NCBI GenBank assembly: GCA_905235775.1
Contig: CAJOMY010000025.1
Span: 1 to 26,455 of the forward strand
DNA from: an uncultured Bacteroidales bacterium
GTDB taxonomy: Bacteria > Bacteroidota > Bacteroidia > Bacteroidales > UBA932
Length of the DNA stretch: 26,455 nt
Reading direction: 5' to 3'
Under the pieces are notes generated by a model that was not told the DNA's origin, searched no databases, and saw nothing but the letters and a program-made list of their open reading frames with translations. Positions 14,716-23,441 of this stretch are shown here, piece by piece (the stretch's first letter is position 1; each line of letters opens with the position of its first letter). The translations under genes and the position numbers were made by a program.

Positions 14716-16301
14716 AACTGAGCGAAATCATACGGAATTGCGGCGTCCTGGACATCCGGGGCCGCCAGGACGTGGAAATCACGTCCCTGACCAACGACTC
14801 CCGCCGCGTGCAGCCGGGCAGCCTGTTCATCGCCGTGAACGGCTGCGGCAACGACGGCCGCGCCTACATCGGCCAGGCCATCGAAGCCGGCGCCGCCGCC
14901 ATCCTGTTCGAAGGCCCTGCGGATCGGTCAGCGGACCTTCCGGACGGGCGGCCGGAGAACCAAATTCCGCTCCGCTGCCAGCCGACCGGCGCGGTGCCGG
15001 AGGGTGCAGCCGAACGGGCATTTCCGCAGCGGGGCGAGGACGTTTCTTTGCCCGGACGGTTGCAGCCCTCCGGCGACGTGACGATGATTATGGTCCGTCG
15101 GGCCGTGGCCCTGGCCGCGGACGCCTTCTACGACCACCCGAGCGGCAAGCTGAAACTCGTCGGCATCACCGGCACGAACGGCAAGACCACGACCGTCACG
15201 CTGCTCTACCACCTGTTCCGCCACCTGGGCTACGAATGCGGCCTGCTCTCCACCATCGCCAACTACGTGGGCACCCGCCGCAGCGAGACCGCCAACACCA
15301 CCTCCGACCCCGTTACCCTCAACGCCCTGCTCGCCGGGATGGTCGACGCCGGCTGCGAGTACTGCTTCATGGAAGTGAGCTCGATCGGCGTGGAGCAGCA
15401 GCGCATCGCCGGCCTGGAGTTCCGCGTAGGTATCTTCTCCAACCTCACCCACGACCACCTCGACTACCACGGCAGTTTCGCGGAGTACCTCCGCTGCAAG
15501 AAATGTTTCTTCGACGGCCTCCCCGAGAGCGCAACCGCCATCATCAACCTCGACGACAAGCACGGCGAGGTCATGGTCCAGAACACCCGCGCCCGCGTGG
15601 TCGGCTACTCCTGCCGCGGCGCCGCCGACCACTGCGCCCGCATCCTGGAGCAGAGTCCCGAAGGAATGCTGCTCAAGATGGACGGCAGCGAGGTGTGGAC
15701 GCGCCTGATCGGCGCGCACAATGCCTACAACCTGCTCGCCATCTACACTACGGCCCTCGTGCTGGGCGTCAGGAGCGAGGAGGTCCTCGTGGCCCTGTCG
15801 CGCCTGGAGCCCGCCCCGGGCCGGCTGGAGACCCTCCGCGGCCCGAAAGGGCTGAGCGTCGTGATCGACTACGCCCACACCCCGGACGCGCTCGAGAACG
15901 TCCTGAAGACCCTGCGCGACGTCGCGCCCGACCGCGAACTCATCTGCTGCTTCGGCTGCGGGGGCGACCGCGACAAGACCAAACGCCCGGAGATGGGCGC
16001 CGTGGCCGCGAAACTCGCCGACCGGATTTTCCTCACCTCCGACAACAGCCGCTCCGAGCGGACGGAGGACATCATCGAAGACATCAGGCGCGGCCTGGAC
16101 GCCTCCGCCCTCGGCCGTACGGTCTGCATCGCCGACCGCCGCGAAGCCATCCGCACCGCCCTCCTGCTCGCTCCCAAGGGAGCCACCATCCTGCTGGCCG
16201 GCAAGGGCCATGAGACCTATCAGATCCTCGGCACGCAGAAGCACCACTTCGACGAGCGCGAGATTGTCCTGGAAACTTTCAAAACCATCGCGTCATGCTG
16301 A
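14712..16301 (+). CDS. murE: UDP-MurNAc-tripeptide synthetase MurE with an unusual N-terminal-domain insertion
   Basis: A 529-residue Mur ligase adding the third stem-peptide residue to UDP-MurNAc-L-Ala-D-Glu. The start at 14712 (ATGA overlap with ftsI) gives the normal MKLSEII N-terminus. Visible motifs are the ATP-binding GTNGKTTT (154-161), MEVSSIGVEQQR (220-231), the LTHDHLDYH block (245-253), the carbamylated-lysine region RCKKCFF (261-267), HTPDAL (389-394), DNSR (444-447) and GKGHE (497-501). DNPR is the usual meso-diaminopimelate signature; here it is DNSR with the arginine kept, so diaminopimelate is the likely substrate. Residues about 71-121 form an extra Pro/Arg/Gly-rich segment of roughly 45 aa in the N-terminal domain that typical MurE lacks. 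The DNA there contains a long imperfect inverted repeat. Confidence 0.92.
   Translation: MKLSEIIRNCGVLDIRGRQDVEITSLTNDSRRVQPGSLFIAVNGCGNDGRAYIGQAIEAGAAAILFEGPADRSADLPDGRPENQIPLRCQPTGAVPEGAAERAFPQRGEDVSLPGRLQPSGDVTMIMVRRAVALAADAFYDHPSGKLKLVGITGTNGKTTTVTLLYHLFRHLGYECGLLSTIANYVGTRRSETANTTSDPVTLNALLAGMVDAGCEYCFMEVSSIGVEQQRIAGLEFRVGIFSNLTHDHLDYHGSFAEYLRCKKCFFDGLPESATAIINLDDKHGEVMVQNTRARVVGYSCRGAADHCARILEQSPEGMLLKMDGSEVWTRLIGAHNAYNLLAIYTTALVLGVRSEEVLVALSRLEPAPGRLETLRGPKGLSVVIDYAHTPDALENVLKTLRDVAPDRELICCFGCGGDRDKTKRPEMGAVAAKLADRIFLTSDNSRSERTEDIIEDIRRGLDASALGRTVCIADRREAIRTALLLAPKGATILLAGKGHETYQILGTQKHHFDEREIVLETFKTIASC
14996..15074. repeat. Imperfect inverted repeat inside the MurE insertion
   Basis: An arm at 14996-15020 (starting GCCGGAGGG) is complementary to 15049-15074 at about 22 of 26 aligned positions, with one bulge and a loop of about 28 nt. 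It lies within the in-frame extra segment of murE, resembling in layout the palindromic elements known to insert into bacterial coding genes. Confidence 0.55.
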
Positions 16302-17452
16302 ACCACCTCGCAGACTGGCTCCAAAGCCTCGGCCTCCACATCCCGGGAGCGGGCCTGTTCCACTACCTCTCTTTCCGCGCCATGCTCGCGGCCGTGATCA
16401 GCATGCTGATCGCCTTCTTCGCCGGCGGCGCCATCATCCGCAGATTGCAGCGCGCCCAGATCGGCGAGGAGATCCGCGACCTCGGGCTCGAAGGCCAGAT
16501 GCAGAAAAAGGGCACGCCCACGATGGGCGGCCTGATCATCATCGCCGCCCTGCTCGGCTCCGCCCTGCTGGTCTGCCGCCTGGACAGCATCTATACCCTG
16601 CTGCTGATCGGCACCACCCTCTGGTGCGGCGCCATCGGATTCGCGGACGACTACATCAAGGTGTTCAAGCACAACAAGGAAGGCATGAGCGAAAAGGGCA
16701 AACTGATTCTCCAGTTCGGCCTGGGGCTGTTCGTGGCCCTCACCGTCTGCCTGAGCCCCGACATTCCGACCGACAAGCTCGTGACCACGATCCCCTTCGT
16801 CAAGGCCCACGAGTTCGACTACTCCTGGCTCTCCCCCTTCCACGGGCAGCTGGGCGTCTACTGTTCCTGGGGCATCTATATGCTCATGATCATCCTCGTG
16901 GTCCTGGGCTGCTCCAACGGCACCAACCTCACCGACGGCATGGACGGCCTCGCCACCGGCACCTCGGCCATCGTGGGCGTCGCCCTCGGCATCATCGCCT
17001 GGCTGAGCGGCGACGTACTCAACGCCAACTACCTGGGCATCATGTACATCCCCGGCTCCGGCGAGGTGGCCATCTACATGGCGGCCTTCGTGGGCGCGCT
17101 GCTGGGATTCCTGTGGTACAACACCTTCCCCGCCCAGGTCTTCATGGGCGACACCGGGAGCCTCATGATCGGCGGCGTGATCGGGGTCAGCGCCGTGCTC
17201 ATCCGCAAGGAGCTGCTGCTGCCCGTCCTGTGCGGCATCTTCCTGGCGGAGAGCCTGTCGGTCATCATCCAGCGCACGTATTTCAAGCGCACGAAGAAGA
17301 AATACGGCGAGGGCCGGCGCGTTTTCCTGATGGCGCCGCTCCACCACCACTACCAGAAGAAGGGCATCCCCGAACCCCGGATCGTCACCCGGTTCTGGAT
17401 CATCGGGATCATCCTGGCAGTCAGCACATTGGCATTACTTAAGATACGATAG
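16295..17452 (+). CDS. mraY: Phospho-MurNAc-pentapeptide translocase MraY
   Basis: A 385-residue polytopic enzyme that transfers phospho-MurNAc-pentapeptide to undecaprenyl phosphate, making lipid I on the inner face of the membrane. Family motifs are KKGTPTMGG (71-79), GFADD with Asp118/119, NLTDGMDGLA (211-220), VFMGDTGSL and the His-rich loop APLHHHYQKKG. About ten hydrophobic segments are visible. The start overlaps the murE stop by 7 nt. It precedes murD by 12 nt. Length is within the usual Bacteroidota range, which is longer than the E. coli enzyme because of the extended periplasmic loop around 155-185. Confidence 0.96.
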   Translation: MLNHLADWLQSLGLHIPGAGLFHYLSFRAMLAAVISMLIAFFAGGAIIRRLQRAQIGEEIRDLGLEGQMQKKGTPTMGGLIIIAALLGSALLVCRLDSIYTLLLIGTTLWCGAIGFADDYIKVFKHNKEGMSEKGKLILQFGLGLFVALTVCLSPDIPTDKLVTTIPFVKAHEFDYSWLSPFHGQLGVYCSWGIYMLMIILVVLGCSNGTNLTDGMDGLATGTSAIVGVALGIIAWLSGDVLNANYLGIMYIPGSGEVAIYMAAFVGALLGFLWYNTFPAQVFMGDTGSLMIGGVIGVSAVLIRKELLLPVLCGIFLAESLSVIIQRTYFKRTKKKYGEGRRVFLMAPLHHHYQKKGIPEPRIVTRFWIIGIILAVSTLALLKIR

Positions 17453-17464
17453 AAAGAAGCGACT

Positions 17465-18808
17465 ATGGCAAGGATTGTAGTATTGGGAGGAGCCGAGAGC
17501 GGCGTGGGAGCCGCCGTGCTCGCGAAAGTCAAGGGATTCGACGTCTTCCTGTCCGACAACGGCAAGATCAAGGACGAGTACCTGGCCACCCTGAAGCAGT
17601 GGGACATCCCCTTCGAGCAGGGCGGGCACACCCCGGACCGGGTCCTGCATGCGGACGAAGTCGTCAAGAGTCCCGGCATCCCGGAGACGGCCCCGATGGT
17701 CAGGGCCCTGCGCGAGCAGGGGACGCACATCATCTCCGAGATAGAATTCGCGGCGCGCTACGACAGCGCCAAGAAGATCTGCGTGACCGGCTCCAACGGC
17801 AAGACAACCACCACCTCCCTGATCTACCACCTCCTCCGGGAAGCCGGGCTCGACGCGGGCCTGGGCGGCAACATCGGCAAGAGCTACGCCCTGCAGGTCG
17901 CAACCGAGAAGCACGACTACTATGTGCTGGAGATCAGCAGCTTCCAGCTGGATGACGCCTACGATTTCCGACCGGACATCGCCATCATCACCAACATCAC
18001 GCCGGACCACCTCGACCGCTACGACCACAAGCTCGAGAACTACGCCCGGGCAAAGTTCCGTATCACACGCAACCTCCGGCCCGAGGACTGCTTCATCTTC
18101 GACTCCGACGACACCATCACGATCCGCCAGCTGGACGAGATTGTCGTCAAGGCCAGGATGCTCCCCTTCTCGCAGGAGAGGGAAGTCGCGCAGGGAGCCT
18201 TCCTGCGCGGCGGCGACCGCATCGTCCTGCGCTACGAGCAGGACGAGACGGAGATCTTCCTCAAGGAGCTGGCCCTGGGCGGCAGACACAACGTGTACAA
18301 CTCCATGGCCGCGGCGCTCGCCGCCAAGGCCACCGGCATCAGCGACGAGCTCATCCGCGCGAGCCTGAAATCCTTCTCCCCCATCGAGCACCGGCTTGAG
18401 CCCGTGCTGAGCATCCGCGACGTCCTCTACATCAACGACTCCAAAGCCACCAACGTCGATTCCGCCTGGTACGCCCTCGAGTGCCAGAGCCGTCCCGTGG
18501 TCTGGATTGTCGGCGGCACCGACAAGGGCAACGACTACAGCGTCCTCGAGGAACTCGTGCGCGAGCGCGTCAAGGCCATCGTCTGCCTGGGCGTGGACAA
18601 CGCCAAGATCCACGCCGCCTTCGAAGGCATCGTCGGAGGGGAACGCATCACGGACACCCGCTCCGCGGAAGAAGCCGTTCGGGCCGCCGCAGCCTTCGCC
18701 CGCCCGGGCGACGTGGTGCTCCTGAGCCCCTGCTGCGCCAGTTTCGACCTGTTCAAGAATTACGAAGACCGCGGCCGCCAGTTCAAGGAGGCGGTCCGAC
18801 ACCTGTAA
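17465..18808 (+). CDS. murD: UDP-MurNAc-L-alanine:D-glutamate ligase MurD
   Basis: A 447-residue cytoplasmic Mur ligase that adds D-Glu to UDP-MurNAc-L-Ala. It has the N-terminal Rossmann-like UDP-binding segment (RIVVLGGAESGVGAAV), ATP loop TGSNGKTTTT (108-117), EISSFQLDD, NITPDHLDRY, NDSKATN and the C-terminal LSPCCASFDLFKNYEDRG. The last motif is normally LSPACASFD, so Ala is replaced by Cys, a mild change. Gaps of 12 nt from mraY and 6 nt to ftsW keep it within the operon. Confidence 0.95.
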   Translation: MARIVVLGGAESGVGAAVLAKVKGFDVFLSDNGKIKDEYLATLKQWDIPFEQGGHTPDRVLHADEVVKSPGIPETAPMVRALREQGTHIISEIEFAARYDSAKKICVTGSNGKTTTTSLIYHLLREAGLDAGLGGNIGKSYALQVATEKHDYYVLEISSFQLDDAYDFRPDIAIITNITPDHLDRYDHKLENYARAKFRITRNLRPEDCFIFDSDDTITIRQLDEIVVKARMLPFSQEREVAQGAFLRGGDRIVLRYEQDETEIFLKELALGGRHNVYNSMAAALAAKATGISDELIRASLKSFSPIEHRLEPVLSIRDVLYINDSKATNVDSAWYALECQSRPVVWIVGGTDKGNDYSVLEELVRERVKAIVCLGVDNAKIHAAFEGIVGGERITDTRSAEEAVRAAAAFARPGDVVLLSPCCASFDLFKNYEDRGRQFKEAVRHL

Positions 18809-18814
18809 AACATC

Positions 18815-20185
18815 ATGGCCGGAGAGAAGAAAAAAAAGACCAGTTTCTGGACATTCGCAGACCACTTCGAGGGGGACAAGGTGGTATGGATCATCGTGCT
18901 CCTGCTCGTGCTGTTCTCGATCGTCTGCATGTTCTCCTCCTCGTCGCGCCTGCTGCGCGACGGGATGACGCGCCTGGACCTCGTGAAGAACCAGTTCCTC
19001 GTGGTCCTGGCCGGCATGGCCATCATCATCATCCTATATAACATCAAGAACATCAAGATTTTCCGCTGGTTCAGCCAATGGGGATTCATCGTCTCCTTCA
19101 TCCTGCTGGCCCTGCTTGACGCGCACGTCAGCCTGTCCTTCCTCAAGGCGCTCAACATCAACAACGCCTACCGCATCCTGTCGATCGCAGGATTCCAGGT
19201 GCACGTCTTCGAAGTGGTCAAGGTGGCCATGGTCCTCTACCTGGCCTGGGCGATGGACGCCCTCAAGGAAGGCCGCCTGCGCGGGCCGGACAATCTCTTC
19301 TGGAAAAAGGCGCTCTATCTCTACGCCCCTTTCCTGATCATCTTCGTGATGATCATCCCGGGCTCCAACTCCAGCGCCCTGATCATCGGCCTGCTGATGT
19401 TCGTAATGATTCTGCTGGGCGGCGGTAACCTGCGCGACATGACCCTCCTGGCGCTCGCTGCCCTGCTCATCGTCGGCATCATCTTCGGCCTGTACAGCGC
19501 CACCAGGAACAACGACCATCCGATGTTCGGCCGCATCGGCACCGGCATCGCCCGGGTGTTCGAGAACGAGGACTGGGAGCGCCAGGCCATCGACAACCCG
19601 CGCGGCAGCATCGCCTACCAGGAGGCCATCGACGCCATCCGCCAGCCCTACAGCGCCAAGATTGCCGTCAAGCAGGGCGGCCTGCTCGGCAAGGGGCCCG
19701 GCCAGAGCACCCAGCGCTATGTGGTCCCGGACATGTCCGAAGACTACATGTACAGCTTCATCATCGAAGAGTACGGCCTGCTCGGCGGCATCTTCGTGAT
19801 TTTCCTCTATGTCTCCCTGCTCGCACGCGGTTCGATCATCGCGCGCAACTGCAGCGACGACTATGCCAAGCTGACCGTGGCAGGCCTGTGCCTGCTCATC
19901 ACCGGGCAGGCCTTCCTGCACATGTTCGTCAATGCGGACATCGGGCCGATGACCGGCCAGACCCTGCCCCTCATCAGCCACGGCAACAGCGCTTTCCTCT
20001 GTTTCAGCATCGCCTTCGGCATCATCCTGTCGTTCAGCCGCATCGCCACGCGCCGCATCGACAAGGAGACCCGCATGGCGGCCCCGCTGGTGGAGATGCA
20101 CGAACATGCGGCCGTCCGGGACCGGCTGGACGACCTGGACGCCTACGAGTCCGGACAAATGAACAATGACGCCTATGAGTTATAA
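18815..20185 (+). CDS. ftsW: Septal peptidoglycan polymerase FtsW (SEDS family)
   Basis: A 456-residue membrane protein with about ten hydrophobic helices. It polymerises lipid II glycan strands together with FtsI. SEDS motifs are IRQPYSAKIAVKQGGLLGKGPGQS (about 275-298) and the periplasmic VPDMSEDYMYSFIIEEYGLLGG, where Asp310 fits the catalytic aspartate. The C-terminal signature normally reads PLISxGGSS; here it is PLISHGNSA, a divergence at two usually conserved positions. A cytoplasmic tail of about 50 residues with mixed charge follows the last helix. The 3' end overlaps murG. Confidence 0.93.
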   Translation: MAGEKKKKTSFWTFADHFEGDKVVWIIVLLLVLFSIVCMFSSSSRLLRDGMTRLDLVKNQFLVVLAGMAIIIILYNIKNIKIFRWFSQWGFIVSFILLALLDAHVSLSFLKALNINNAYRILSIAGFQVHVFEVVKVAMVLYLAWAMDALKEGRLRGPDNLFWKKALYLYAPFLIIFVMIIPGSNSSALIIGLLMFVMILLGGGNLRDMTLLALAALLIVGIIFGLYSATRNNDHPMFGRIGTGIARVFENEDWERQAIDNPRGSIAYQEAIDAIRQPYSAKIAVKQGGLLGKGPGQSTQRYVVPDMSEDYMYSFIIEEYGLLGGIFVIFLYVSLLARGSIIARNCSDDYAKLTVAGLCLLITGQAFLHMFVNADIGPMTGQTLPLISHGNSAFLCFSIAFGIILSFSRIATRRIDKETRMAAPLVEMHEHAAVRDRLDDLDAYESGQMNNDAYEL

Positions 20186-21299
20186 GAAATTGCGCGTGAT
20201 CATCAGTGGCGGCGGCACGGGCGGCCACATTTTCCCGGCGATCTCGATCGCGGGGAAGCTCCGGGAGGCGAATCCCGACACGGAAATCCTCTTCGTCGGC
20301 GCCGAAGGCAAGATGGAGATGGAAAAAGTCCCGGCGGCAGGCTACGAGATCATGGGCCTGCCCATCGCGGGCCTGCAGCGTCAGCTGAGCCGCGAGAATA
20401 TCCTGAACAACCTCCGCGTGCCCGTCAAGGTGGCGAACAGCCTCCGTCAGGCCGGCCGCATCCTCGACCGCTTCAAGCCCGACGTCGCCATCGGCGTGGG
20501 CGGCTACGCCAGCGCGCCCCTGCTCTGGCAGGCCACGCGCCGCCGGATTCCCGCGCTGATCCAGGAGCAGAACGGCTTCGCGGGCCTGACCAACAAGATT
20601 CTGGGGCGTCGCGTCCAGTGCATCTGCGTGGCCTACGACGGCATGGAGCGCTTCTTCCCCGCCGACAAGATCGTTTTCAGCGGCAATCCCATCCGTCCGG
20701 AGATTCACCCTTACACCGAGGCCGACCGGGCCGAGGGGATCCGTTTCTACGGCCTGGACCCGGACAAGCGGCATCTTTTCGTCGTGGGCGGCAGCCTCGG
20801 TGCCGGCACCCTCAACCGCGCCATGCGCGCCTGGATCGAAGCCGGCTGCCCCGGGGGCGGAGACGTGGAAGTACTCTGGCAGTGCGGCCGCTACTACAAG
20901 CAGGGCATCGACGAATTCATGGCCGGACGCGAACTGCCGCAGATCCACTACACGGATTTCATCGGCCGCATGGACCTCGCCTACGCCTGCTCGGACGTGC
21001 TGGTCAGCCGCGCCGGCGCCTCTTCGGTGTCCGAAATCTGTGCGGCGCACAAGGCGGCCGTCTTCGTGCCTTCGCCCAACGTGGCGGAGGACCACCAGAC
21101 CCACAACGCGATGGCGCTTGTCCGCAAGGACGCCGCGCTGATCGTGCGCGACGACCAGGCCGCAGAGGCACTGCTCCCCACCGCGCTGGAGCTGCTCGGC
21201 GACCCGGAGCGCATCCGGCGGATCGAGGAAAACGTCGCGCCGCTCGCCCGCCTGGACGCGGCCGGGACCATTGTTGACGAAGTGTATAAACTGGTATGA
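20175..21299 (+). CDS. murG: Lipid II synthase MurG (UDP-GlcNAc transferase)
   Basis: A peripheral-membrane GT28 glycosyltransferase that adds GlcNAc to lipid I. With the ATG at 20175 it has 374 residues and begins MSYKKLRVIISGGGTGGH, the normal distance to the lipid-binding G-loop. An in-frame ATG at 20166 would add three residues. Motifs are GGGTGGHIFPA, VGGYASAPLL, QEQNGFAGLTNK, GGSLGAGTLN, the UDP-GlcNAc-binding SRAGASSVSEI and PSPNVAEDHQTHNA. It overlaps ftsW by 11 nt and murC by 4 nt (ATGA). Confidence 0.95.
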   Translation: MSYKKLRVIISGGGTGGHIFPAISIAGKLREANPDTEILFVGAEGKMEMEKVPAAGYEIMGLPIAGLQRQLSRENILNNLRVPVKVANSLRQAGRILDRFKPDVAIGVGGYASAPLLWQATRRRIPALIQEQNGFAGLTNKILGRRVQCICVAYDGMERFFPADKIVFSGNPIRPEIHPYTEADRAEGIRFYGLDPDKRHLFVVGGSLGAGTLNRAMRAWIEAGCPGGGDVEVLWQCGRYYKQGIDEFMAGRELPQIHYTDFIGRMDLAYACSDVLVSRAGASSVSEICAAHKAAVFVPSPNVAEDHQTHNAMALVRKDAALIVRDDQAAEALLPTALELLGDPERIRRIEENVAPLARLDAAGTIVDEVYKLV

Positions 21300-22651
21300 C
21301 CTGCAAGAACGTATATTTCATCGGGATCGGCGGCATCGGCATGAGCGCCATCGCCCGTTACTATCAATTCAAGGGCTGCAACGTGGCCGGCTACGACCGC
21401 ACCCCCTCCGAACTCACGCACGCGCTGGAGGCCGAGGGGATCGCGGTGCATTACGAGGATGAGCCGGACCGCATCCCGCGGGAGGTCGAAGACACCCTCA
21501 TAGTTTACACGCCGGCCGTCCCGGCCGGGCTGGACGAGCTCCGCTACGCGCGGAAGCACGGCTACCGCGTGATCAAACGTTCGCAGATGCTCGGTGAGAT
21601 TACGGCCGGCCAGCGCTGCCTCGCCGTCGCAGGCACGCACGGCAAGACCACCACCTCCACCCTCGTCGCCCACATCCTTACGGAGAGCGGCAGCGGCTGC
21701 TCCGCCTTCCTCGGCGGCATTTCGAAGAACTACGGCACCAACCTGATCGTCAGCCACACCCCGACCGTCGTCGTGGAGGCCGACGAGTTCGACCGATCCT
21801 TCCACCAGCTGCATCCGGCGATCGCCGCCATCACGGCGATGGACGCCGACCACCTCGACATCTACGGCGACCTCGCCCACGTGCAGGAAGCTTTCCGCAT
21901 CTTCGCCGCCCAGGTCAGCGAAACGCTCATCCTCAAATACGGCCTGCCGATCGAAGAGGCGCAGGTGTCCGCCAGGATCTTCACCTACCACTTCGACGAT
22001 CCCCGCGCCGACTTCCACGGCAGTCACCTGCGCCTGGACGCCACCGGACACTACACTTACGACCTCGTCTATCCCGGCGGGCTGCTCAGCGACATTCGCG
22101 TGGGCGCCCTGGGCTGGGTGAACGTGGAGAACAGCATCGCGGCCGCGGCCGTCTGCCTCTGCTACGGGCTCGACGCGCAGAAGGTTCGCAAGGCCATCGG
22201 CAGCTTCGAAGGCGCACAGCGCCGCCTCGACGTGCACCTGAACACCCCGGCGCTGAGCTACATCGACGACTACGCGCACCATCCGGCCGAGCTGGAGAGC
22301 GCGATTTCCTCCATCCGGCAGGTCTTCTCGGGCCGCCGGATCACCGGCATCTTCCAGCCGCATCTGTACACCCGCACACGTGATTTTGCGCCCGGGTTCG
22401 CCCGCGCCCTGAGCGGGCTGGACAAACTGATCCTGCTGGACATCTACCCCGCCCGCGAAGAGCCGATCCCGGGCGTGAGTTCCGAGATCATTTTCCGCGA
22501 AGTCACGGCGCCCGAGAAAGTGCTCATCACCCGCGACGAGCTGATGCCCCTGCTGGAGAACGAACCGGTCGACGTGCTCGTGACCCTGGGTGCCGGCAAC
22601 ATCGACCGTTTCATCACACCCATCACCGAAATGCTCCGGAAACGCCTGTAG
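21296..22651 (+). CDS. murC: UDP-N-acetylmuramate:L-alanine ligase MurC
   Basis: A 451-residue Mur ligase that attaches L-Ala, the first residue of the stem peptide. Motifs are GIGGIGMSAIA (10-20) for UDP binding, GTHGKTTT (113-120) for ATP, EADEFDRSF, MDADHLDIYGD, IDDYAHHPAEL and FQPHLYTRTRDF. All key residues look intact and length is normal. Its start overlaps the murG stop by 4 nt and ftsQ begins 4 nt after its stop. Position after murG and before ftsQ is the usual dcw order. Confidence 0.96.
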   Translation: MTCKNVYFIGIGGIGMSAIARYYQFKGCNVAGYDRTPSELTHALEAEGIAVHYEDEPDRIPREVEDTLIVYTPAVPAGLDELRYARKHGYRVIKRSQMLGEITAGQRCLAVAGTHGKTTTSTLVAHILTESGSGCSAFLGGISKNYGTNLIVSHTPTVVVEADEFDRSFHQLHPAIAAITAMDADHLDIYGDLAHVQEAFRIFAAQVSETLILKYGLPIEEAQVSARIFTYHFDDPRADFHGSHLRLDATGHYTYDLVYPGGLLSDIRVGALGWVNVENSIAAAAVCLCYGLDAQKVRKAIGSFEGAQRRLDVHLNTPALSYIDDYAHHPAELESAISSIRQVFSGRRITGIFQPHLYTRTRDFAPGFARALSGLDKLILLDIYPAREEPIPGVSSEIIFREVTAPEKVLITRDELMPLLENEPVDVLVTLGAGNIDRFITPITEMLRKRL

Positions 22652-22655
22652 AGAC

Positions 22656-23441
22656 ATGAAAGCCGTCATCCGATATTCCTTTGCCGCCGTCCTGGCCGCC
22701 GCCCTTTGCGTCGGGATGGGCTTCCTGTACCACCATGTGCGGCAGGAGGCCTCCGGGAGCGTTTGCAACCGGCTGGAAATCAGCTTCGCCGACAGTCTGC
22801 ACTTCGTCAGGGAACAGGACATCCGCGAATACCTCGACAGCCGCTACGGTCCCTGCATCGGCGAGCGCCTGGACAGTATCCGGCTCGCCAGCATCGAAGA
22901 CATGCTCGAGAGCCGCAGCGCCGTGATGCGCGCCGAGGCCTGGACGACCCGTGACGGCACGCTGCACATCGACATCACCCAGCGCGCCCCCGTACTGCGG
23001 TTCCAGGGAGACGAAAGCGGTTTCTACGTGGACGAGCACGGCTACATCTTCCCGCTGCACCCGTCCTACACAGCCCCCGTTCCCGTGGTCGAAGGGGCCA
23101 TCCCGGTGTCCGTTCCGGCCGGTTTCAAGGGCGAAGCCCCGGACGAGGGAGGGCGTGCCTGGATTGCCGGCGTGCTGGAAATGAACCGTTTCATTTCCGC
23201 TTCCCGGACCTGGAGGCGGAACATCGAACACATCCGCGTCCGGCCCGGCGGCGACCTGCTGCTCAGCCTGACCGGCCGGGACGAACTGTTCCTCGTAGGG
23301 CAGCCTGAAGACATCCCGGACAAACTCATGCGCATAGATCGATACATCGGCGTCATCGCTCCTTCCAAACCGGAAGGATACTACAAAACCGTCATCGTGA
23401 AATACAACAAACAAATTATATGCAGTCAGAAAGATACATAG
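22656..23441 (+). CDS. ftsQ: Cell division protein FtsQ
   Basis: A 261-residue bitopic protein of the divisome. A transmembrane helix (about 6-24, RYSFAAVLAAALCVGMGFLY) is followed by a POTRA-like region (about 35-105, LEISFADSLHFVREQDIREYL ... ITQRAPVLRF) and the FtsQ beta domain with FYVDEHGYIFPL. The start at 22656 is chosen because it opens with the membrane anchor; an in-frame ATG at 22590 lies inside murC. FtsQ links FtsL to the cytoplasmic ring. It ends 22 nt inside ftsA. Confidence 0.9.
   Translation: MKAVIRYSFAAVLAAALCVGMGFLYHHVRQEASGSVCNRLEISFADSLHFVREQDIREYLDSRYGPCIGERLDSIRLASIEDMLESRSAVMRAEAWTTRDGTLHIDITQRAPVLRFQGDESGFYVDEHGYIFPLHPSYTAPVPVVEGAIPVSVPAGFKGEAPDEGGRAWIAGVLEMNRFISASRTWRRNIEHIRVRPGGDLLLSLTGRDELFLVGQPEDIPDKLMRIDRYIGVIAPSKPEGYYKTVIVKYNKQIICSQKDT

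Noticed and set aside
14922..15076. Frameshift pair or assembly error explaining the MurE insertion
   Set aside because: Both flanks are in one frame and no alternative frame of this segment restores a typical MurE sequence; an added segment is simpler, though I could not test it with reads.
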